Assembly: GCA_903772945.1 (NCBI GenBank)
Contig: CAICTM010000422.1
Span: 1 to 64,000 of the forward strand
Source of the DNA: Seminavis robusta
Taxonomy: Eukaryota; Bacillariophyta; Bacillariophyceae; Naviculales; Naviculaceae
Length of the DNA: 64,000 bases
Direction of reading: 5' to 3'
The first letter of the stretch is position 1. Each line of letters begins with the position of its first letter. The notes beneath the pieces are model-generated. The model searched no databases. It was not told the origin of the DNA and was given only the letters and a program-made list of their open reading frames with translations. This document shows, piece by piece, positions 56,701-64,000 of the stretch. The position numbers and the translations under genes were made by a program.

Positions 56701-57295
56701 GTTTGCCTAACGCCGATTGGTCTTCAGGAGGAGGTTCTTGTCGTCTGTCTTGATCAGCTTCCCGGACATCCACATCCAGTCTCTCGGGAGGATAGCGATC
56801 ATCCGTAGGACCTGTCCATCGCGGTTGGTCCGCTGGATTGATGCTCACATTCACGTGGCGAGGAACTGGTGGGTAAGAGCCACGGTGCGAAGGATCCCTT
56901 TCATCTTCGGCACTGAATGAACTTGTAACAACTGACTGAAGCTGTTGTGGTGGTCTTGTCCCACCATATCCCGCATATTGTCCAGCATACCCCTGGTGCC
57001 TACTGTATGGAGCATGTGGAGGTCTCCCAGTAGGCTGCTGTTGTCGAGGACTTCCCATGGCATTTTTGTCGTTAGCAGAACGGCTAGTAGGAGGGCTTTC
57101 CGGCTGCCTTGGCCCAGCACCGACATTGCTGGCATCCGGTGGTGGCTCCATGCTTGGAGGCCGTTGCTGCTCCAACTTCCGCGGTTCACTGGGTTCTTCA
57201 TTACCAGTCATGGCTACTCCTTTTCTATCTCTCGCCAGACCGATCGTCGTTTCACGGCTTTTCGGCTGGTCAGGGCTCGCTGTGAACAAGAGCAT
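53760..57295 (-). CDS. Protein with Pro/His-rich N-terminus and three CxxC...H...C modules
   Basis: Two exons on minus: 57295-55496 and 55421-53760, with a 74-nt intron (GTAAGC donor, CTAG acceptor). The product is 1153 aa. The start ATG 57295 is in CCACCATG. Residues 1-570 are low-complexity: Pro, Ser and His rich, with a run YHHHHRH and other His pairs. The rest contains three copies of one module of about 100 residues. The copies are marked QVGLRCIHC...HFLQC, QVGIGCIHC...HFGEC and IGVECKHC...HMMEC, near residues 630, 855 and 1035. Copies one and two also share AVC[YF]P.SI.RIYQ. The CxxC plus H-x(3)-C pattern suggests a zinc-binding fold, perhaps nucleic-acid binding. I believe related modules occur in other diatoms but can name no family. 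Nuclear location is a guess. Confidence 0.8.
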
Positions 57296-59251
57296 GGTGG
57301 CAACAAAAAAGAGATGTTAGGATAACAAAGCCAGCTTCTGCCCAACATACACCCGAGCGGAGAAGAACTCTAAGCGGGATTAATTGCGTCGCTACCGAAA
57401 TCGCCCCACGAAAAATCCCGCGAGAGTCTCCATTCCGCTGGGTCTAATCGTAAGAGACACTACGCACCTCCTCCTGTTGGCTCCCAACTTTGCTTGGTAG
57501 ATGTTGATGGGGAGGTTTTTGTTGTCCAGCTCCAAGCCGATGGAGATAATATGACGGATGCCTCTATCGGACCTTTGTTGGGTTGGTGTCAATCCGACCA
57601 GCACTATCTAGCTAGCTACTACCTATCCATGTGGCGATATTGTGGGCGTTGGGAGCGCTCTGGTTTAGTACATACAACGCCAAGAGCTCAAAACTGCTTA
57701 AGTACCAACAGCTGAAGTCTCGTAATCATCGCTCGTGATGGCTCAATTAGAAAAGAGCGGCGACCCAGCGAATCTACTCACCTTGCGTGCTCTCTAATTA
57801 CCCTAACAGCTTTGGTATTTAGAGAAATCATATCCAATCTCTTTTAAATAGCGCTATGGCTGAGCGCGCTCCCAGCGAAATGTCTTCTCAAAAACAATAC
57901 TGCTGTCGCACCTTAAATCTTCCACCGACAAAACGCTCGATGAACGACTGCTCAGGCTTTGACGTTTTCTACCTCAACAGCTACACAAACTGTCCCGTTA
58001 TCACCTTAACTCTATCTTCAACCCAGTCATGGCTGGAGCATGTTTGCTTCCACATGTTCGAATCGAGTCGAATCGAATCGATTCGATTCAGAGAAGCAAC
58101 ACAACCATGCAAATCTTCCTGCAAGAGAAAACCAGCGACCTTGCTAGCTTGGAAATGGGTCAATAGCCTTACCCGCCTGAAAAGATCGAATTCTTCCTCC
58201 AGCCAAGCTCTCAAAATATGCTGAATAAAGCTACACTAGAGAAACGAGTTGGATAGGACGAGCTGCAGCACTCTGCCTCATGTTACATGATAACATGAGT
58301 AACTTGTAAAAGTGCTCAGCACGCACCTCGGCTTGCATATGCCGTTTTCAAATCTAACTAAGCATAGAACATAATCCCTTCGGGGAAAGTGTAATGCCTA
58401 AGTTAATAATCAGCGCGCACCTCGGTATGTAGCCTTCGTTCGTTACAGGAACCTTCCTGGCTGAGGTATTGCTTCATGTTGTCCTTCATGGGTTAGAGAT
58501 TGCGAGGGAACCACATCACTTACTGATCAAGTTCAGAGCAAAATCTAGCATCAACAACCAACTCCCCATATCCTGTCCATTTGCTGAGCAAAGCATCCAG
58601 CTGGTTGACCGTTCGGTTTGACTTGCCTTTTGCCAAGCAAAGTTGCCACACCTTCCACCACACCCCAAAAGCGCGATGTACAATTTGCGTTTGGATGCCA
58701 ATACAGCTTTATGGGCTCATCGTAGAGGATTGGTGTTTTAGCGGGTTATCAAGAATTACTCCGACATTCGGTTCCACTCTCCTTTCTGGAAAGGCGACTC
58801 GACTTGAGTCGACTCAGCAGAAACTGAAATTCTTTTCTCCCCGCGGAGACAGCCAGCTATAGCTCAGCTATTTTAAAATATTTAGTTTGTTTACAAGTCT
58901 TGCCTTGTCAGATTCAGTTGGACTAATTGAGCTGTTAATTTTCAAATAAATAAATGATCTGGCTAGTAGCCAGCTTAGCTAGTCTATCAGCCTCGTTGTC
59001 ACACTATGACACAGCAGTGTACACTTTGTAGCTGCTGCCCAATCAACTACTTGCTATCCTCTAGAGTTTATGAAAGTTGCGTTTGCCACGGTACCGGTAC
59101 CGGTAGGTTGGATGGCCGCAGTCACCTCAGAAGTCAAGTAATTGAAGGCATTTTGAAGCTTTCTTGAGAATTTATTACATGTAGATCGAGTTTGCGCACA
59201 TACCGGTATGCATACCGTTACCACCTGGTACACACATGCTTGTTGGTCAAC
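57296..59251. other. Intergenic, no gene seen
   Basis: Upstream region of the three-module gene. It has a TCGAATCGAATCGATTCGATTC stretch near 58065 and two GCGCACCTCGG repeats (58322 and 58414). The latter flank a CCCTTCGGGG hairpin at 58377; no known RNA family could be matched. Confidence 0.5.
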
Positions 59252-59509
59252 GAAAGGGCCCGAAATCAGGATTTTAAGAATCCAATTAAATTGATCAATT
59301 CCAAACCTAAATATAAAACCGAAACCAAAATATAAAACCGAAACCAAAATATAAAACCGAAACCAAATTACTATGGTAAATAACTAGTGAAATCTTGACG
59401 AAACCTAAATATAAAATCGAAACCTAAATATAAAACTGAAACCAAAATATAAAATCGAAACACAAGTAGAAATAGGAATTTGGTGTAAATCGCCATTTCG
59501 GGCCCTTTC
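59252..59509. mobile_element. 258-bp MITE-like element
   Basis: Ends GAAAGGGCCCGAAAT and ATTTCGGGCCCTTTC are perfect inverted repeats. AAC directly follows or precedes both ends (59249-59251 and 59510-59512), a candidate 3-bp target duplication. The interior holds about six copies of a ~20-bp unit ATATAAAACCGAAACCAAA in two clusters. No coding capacity. Confidence 0.7.
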
Positions 59510-60679
59510 AACTACCGAGCGCGGAGTATCAATTATTCCGTCCTCGGCTGGGCCCAGTCGCAGGACATGATTGCTTAATTATTAGTGAGAGCAAATTCCT
59601 TCGAATAAAAATTTCTGCTGTTATGTTCAAGTATTGTAGTCTAAATAATATTAATGTACACATGATGTACACACTACTCTAGTACCACCTATTTACTGGA
59701 CCATTCCATCAGTTTCTCCGCTAAGTCGCTATTTTAATAAGTAAAATCCAAAGAAGTATTGACTCAATCTCTTAGAAGCTTGAAGAAGAAAATTGACCAT
59801 TATTAAATTTTGATTAATAATCAACAACATGCTTTCGGATGGAACATCTTCCTAAGCCATCTGGATTAGGTTCAAGGAAAACTGCAGCTTCAAGTACTCT
59901 TCAAGTACAGCCCAAAAAAGCAACGTCGCTCTTGAAGTGCAACGATACGACAAAGCGACAAAGCTTGCCAGTAAGATGGAACGTCAGCCTCCCAACCAAC
60001 TTTTCACTCCCAAACTGCAATGGAAGAGCTAAAAATTTATTGGAAGACTGTGGCCGCTGGCTAGCTAGAACCGTACCGGACTCTGGAGTGGGGTGGCTGT
60101 TAGAGTTTCAAGTCTTCGCATCATTGGTTGCCCCTGGCTGGGAGCAGGAATAGAGGGCTGAGCCGTGGTGCTAGCTAGTGGTAGCCCGACTGTTACATGT
60201 AGTCTTCGGAAATTTGAAAGAGTAAGATCATCACCGGCACCATCTGATGGTGCCGGTAACGGCCCATCCAACGAGTGATAGCAGCTGCAGCGAGAAGAAA
60301 TGTTGAAGGTTGTTTTGTTCTTTTTCCTGCTGGTAGTGGAGGCTTTGAGATACTCAAGCCTTCGCACTTCGCTTTGTACCGTAGCAGTGGCCACCATCTC
60401 CATCCCCTACCGTATCAGTAGAGTAGAAGAAGCAGACGAGATGCTAAACCTTTCAGTGAAGGGACCCGGTAATGTATTGTTTAGTGAAGAGATCTGATTA
60501 TGTATGGTTTAAAAGTAAGGGACTATCCAGATTATCGGTGTGCTGGTCGACTTTCCTGAGAGTGAGTGCATTGTAATGTAATAAAAGATGAATGCAACCA
60601 GCCTTGAGCCTTTGTGGCTAGATCGTATTTTCATGTATCGTCATGTAGAAAGCAAAGTATAAGGCATCCATCTTTTCTC
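59510..60679. other. Intergenic, no gene seen
   Basis: AT-rich to about 59830, then mixed. It contains an inverted pair CACCGGCACCATC/GATGGTGCCGGT near 60232-60257. Small frames have no support. Confidence 0.5.
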
Positions 60680-62272
60680 TTAGTGGCGGTTCGAGCACCC
60701 TCCACGGTTGCTGTTGAATTGTTGAACAAGCGCAGCTGCCAGCACGGTAGCAAGTTCGTTCGAGTTGTTGGAAACAGGAGGAGGCGTCGGAGTTTCTTCC
60801 AATCGAGCTCGCAAACCTCCTCGTATCACAGCCACCACAGCATCGTTTCGTTCCTGTGCCGCTTGCCATTGGGCGGTTTGAAGCGCCGAAGGTGCAGGTG
60901 CAGCGACCACGGGCTGGTTTACAGTCACACCTTGGCTGCTTCTTAAAAGCGCCGCCAAGTCTTGTAGCGCCGAGTTGCATGGCGGTTGGGGAGCTTGTGG
61001 TGGCGGCGGAGGTGGGGCAGGAGCAGCAGGCTGGTTCAGGGTAAAACCTTGATTGCCTCTCAATAGTGCAGCCAATTCTTGTAGTACCAAGCTGTTGTCC
61101 GGCTGGGGAGGTGGCGGAGGGGGGGCAGGAGCGGAGACAACCCTGGGAGGATTGGATGTGTTCGCAGCGTGATTGACCAACAGATGCAAAATCTGCTGGG
61201 CTTCTTGGGAACTGACATTCGGAACTTGCTGCTGAGGGCACGAAACAGGGGCTGGCGCCTGGACAGGTGCGGGCGCAGGAATAGGAGCTTGAAGCGCCAA
61301 TTGAAGCGCTACCTGAACCGGAAGTTGTACCTGAGGTGCTTGCACAGGGCTTTGCACAGGCGGCACATGGAGAGGGAATTGTGGGGTAGCCTGTACCACA
61401 GGTTCCATTCGGGGTTTCTTTGCCGGTGGCATGGGACTGTTTCCACCACTAGTGGAAACAAGAACAGATGCAAGACGAGGACTGCCGGCAACTGGCATGT
61501 TGGCAGCAGCCTGTGGTTCTTGCGTGGGCTCCGCGTTCACACCATTACCATTTCCACCAGGAAGAGGAAAGGCTTTGCTGATGGCGTTAAAGTCGGGCTC
61601 GTTGGAAGGATCGGGGACCAAGCGCCTTGCGTCCTTTGGCCTGGGCATGTACTTTCCGAGATGGGGTAGCCCTCGAAGCATGAACTGTTGCAAAGTCAAA
61701 GGCAAAGACTGTTAGTGCCAATCGATCCAAAATCACAAGACCACAAAAGACCCCAACTCGGTGCTTACCTCATGATAATAACAATTCCTGTCGGTGCCCT
61801 GCGTGAGGTGCTTGAAGGAATGGTTCGAGAGCTGCCTTAGGAAGGAACTGTAGCGAGTGTGGCCAAAATACTTGGCGCACACCTTCGATTCGAAGAGCTT
61901 GGGGATGCTGATTCGGAATGCTCTTCCATGAGGCATCCAGCTGATGAACTTGGAGTTTTCAGGCTGAGAAAGGATATGGTGTACCTTTTGAGGGAAGGTC
62001 ATCTGGTTGATATCTGTTGGGACCACTTCGCCTGCCTCGGGAGGGACGCAGGAGAAATCACGGTAAGAGTGGTTCATGATGGTACGAGGCTTCTTGATCA
62101 CTTGAATGACGCGAGGCTCCACTGGGAATTTGAGTTCCACTTGCTTTCCTCGTCCTCTGTTGCCACCGTTCTTCTTCTTGGGGGGATCCGCCATTTTCTC
62201 TTGCCCTTGGAAGCTGGGAGAGTTCATGCTGGCCAAGGCCGCTGCGGCTAGTCCTTCTGCATTGCTGGTCAT
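60680..62272 (-). CDS. Heat-shock-factor-type DNA-binding protein
   Basis: Two exons on minus: 62272-61769 and 61684-60680, with an 84-nt intron (GTAAGC donor, CAG acceptor) lying inside the DNA-binding domain. The product is 502 aa; the start is ACCATG at 62272. The HSF domain spans about residues 92-185: FPQKVHHILSQ, ISWMPHGRAFRI, FGHTRYSSFLRQLSNHSF and YYHEFMLRGLPHL. The recognition helix region reads SNHSFKH where typical HSFs have NxYGFxK. A basic segment (PPKKKNGGNRGRGK) precedes it. The C-terminal 300 residues are Pro/Gln/Ala-rich, with two LQ[ED]LAALLR..QG.T.NQP repeats and polyproline, and no clear HR-A/B coiled coil. Likely role: nuclear transcription factor of the large diatom HSF family; targets unknown. 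Confidence 0.9.
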
Positions 62273-64000
62273 GGTGAATCTTTTTTGTTACAGGTCTCAG
62301 ACAAGTCTGATTTTTCCCTGGAGCTGCGATTGTAGGTAGCAGGATTTCTAACAAGTATGAGGATGCGATACGGGCCCTGGCACCAATCCGAACATCCGAA
62401 CGAAACTGAGGCAGTACAACAGCTGTGCAATCCGCCGTGGCGTCTCGTAGTTAAATCAGCATCACCCTCGCTTGGCAACCACTTCATACTGACATACTAC
62501 TTGTAATACTGACATACTGAGTACTCAATGCTACATGAGTCTACATGTAACCAACAAATGGCTCTCTTAGGAACCGTTCGGATTAGATGAATAGTAGAGA
62601 AGTTCATAAGTAGCTGTAACCTGGGTCCTTAATTATGCTACAACCTGTTTGCTACACAGGTAGCTACTACTTTAAAATAATACACTGGTAAAGGTGGGAA
62701 GAAACCGACATGGCCTAAAAAAAGAGAAAAAGGAAGAAGAGGCTGAAGTGCTAATGCCGCTGGAAGCAGTATTAATTTTTGGTCCGCAACCCGCAACTGA
62801 TTCGAGCATCGAGCATCGATCCAGCATGGAAAATCTGTTGCCTGCAGCTTGCACGAGAAGAATTAATTAATTAATTTGCTTGCGTCGCCTCTGACTGTTC
62901 GGATGAGTCCCGGTCGAGCGGTGACGGTGAAGATCTTCTCCGAAACTTAATGCGAACAGGAGTAGAGCCTATAAGAGCCATTTTTCATCTCTAATTGTTG
63001 TGCAGGCTTTGATTCACACAACAAAGATATTGGGTACGAAGTGCTTACTGAATGCAAAAAAAGGTGCAATCCTCCAAAATCTTCTTGCCTCCTTGGATCT
63101 TTGGCACGATCGATCGCTGTGCTTCTTACAATGGTACGACTGTATAATCTTACCTGTACTGTCATCAATTAGGGAGCAGTTACTGGTGAATTAATCCGAA
63201 GCATGAGCTCTTCAATACGAACTCAAAATACACCAAAAGTGTCACATGTACACTACTACTAGTACAGTCGCTTTGCTGAGCTTATACTGGCCATGGGCAC
63301 CGTACCAGGTACTGGCATGGACCCCACTTCAGCCCACATGATAATATCTCACTGGGGCTGCCGCTGGGGCAGGCGAAATAACTCGCCCCGGAACCCGGTA
63401 TTGCTTTGTTTTTTCTACAGTGTACGGTACTAGTACTCATTTCGATGGCATTAAGTAATTTCAGCAAGTATGCTTTAATTAATAAAAGGCAAGGATTTAT
63501 GTACTATTAGAACTACTAATAGTTTTAACATGCCATTTCACTATTAAATTTTCTTGTGTCTCTTTTGCCACTGGCCACTGGCCACTGAACGTCACAGTTT
63601 GTTCTGAATTACTATTAATTAATAGTATTAAATATTCGTTTTGCGAAGGGACGTATTCAGTGGCAATCAGTAAACATGTACTACGGCGTACGATGTGCGT
63701 ATTACAGTACAGTAATACGTAGTGAAACAGTAGTAACGTACGGTACTGGTTGTCAGCTCAATGCGACCAGCGAGCTGCAGTCTGCAGTGGACCAATACTA
63801 GTAAAACTATTGGTGTGCTACTGGAGTAAAACAGCACAATATCACTTTCTAGTTTCAAGAAAGCGGTCTCAATGAGAAGGTTCCTGATGGTTCTTCTTGC
63901 ACTAATTTATTTATTACAATTTTCCCCAAAAAGAGGTTCTTATTTATTCTCCGCATCTCGCATCCTACACGTAGCATCATCCGCGATCCGCGATCGATGC
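62273..64000. other. Intergenic, no gene seen
   Basis: Promoter side of the HSF gene, then AT-rich sequence with TTAATTAATTAATT (62860) and TACGTA-rich text (63680-63730). No supported coding or RNA gene. Confidence 0.55.

Noticed and set aside
58250-58440. Possible small structural RNA around the CCCTTCGGGG hairpin
   Set aside because: The two GCGCACCTCGG repeats and the hairpin do not match U1-U6, 5S, tRNA or SRP RNA features I can recall.

Overview
The window looks like nuclear DNA of a diatom, most likely a pennate one. The evidence is: short GT-AG introns (64-185 nt), GAF/histidine-kinase/receiver hybrids, a heat-shock-factor DNA-binding protein, a secreted leucine-rich-repeat protein with a Ser-Pro tail, a presequence with Phe next to its cleavage site as in diatom plastid import, and a tyrosine-recombinase retroelement. 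A Seminavis-like raphid diatom is my guess; the species is not proven by the sequence.

Layout, left to right. 1-14.9 kb is a normal gene block: a GAF-HisKA-receiver hybrid kinase (+), a FAAH-like amidase with three exons (-), a divergently transcribed kinesin-like pseudo-motor with a SAM-like end (+), a protein built of four 4-helix membrane modules (-), and an ABC half-transporter that has a 10-nt microexon and seems to have lost its 5' end (-). 14.9-22.7 kb is a repeat island: a small tandem duplication, an 0.8-kb inverted-repeat element with flanking target duplications and about a dozen GGGCTACTCGAGTAGCCC palindromes, a ~146-bp tandem array, a second ~150-bp array, the four-exon LRR gene (-), and a 1.3-kb inverted-repeat element sitting about 185 bp upstream of that gene's start.

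25-43 kb is again gene-rich: a small secreted Met/Ser-rich protein coded by modular exons including a 6-nt microexon (+), an acylcarnitine-type mitochondrial carrier (+), a probable plastid-targeted protein (+), a second hybrid kinase whose tail carries some 45-50 copies of a PLF[SA]I motif in a repeat array with four frame changes (-), and a seven-exon CLC-type chloride channel/antiporter with a 14-nt microexon (+).

43-53.3 kb is one host gene (-) split by a 9.0-kb tyrosine-recombinase retroelement with split direct repeats (A1 ... B1-A2-B2, the Ngaro/PAT arrangement). 53.7-64 kb holds a two-exon protein with three CxxC...H...C modules (-), a 258-bp inverted-repeat element, and an HSF-family DNA-binding gene (-).

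The genes do not form one pathway. Two related sensor kinases, an HSF-type regulator, transporters and fatty-acyl-linked functions (amidase, carnitine carrier) are interspersed as in ordinary diatom chromosomes. The most unusual items are the PLF[SA]I-tailed kinase, the Met/Ser secreted protein, the palindrome-array element and the split-repeat retroelement. Coordinates of spliced genes were worked out by eye from splice motifs, phase and family alignment; every total coding length checked divides by three.
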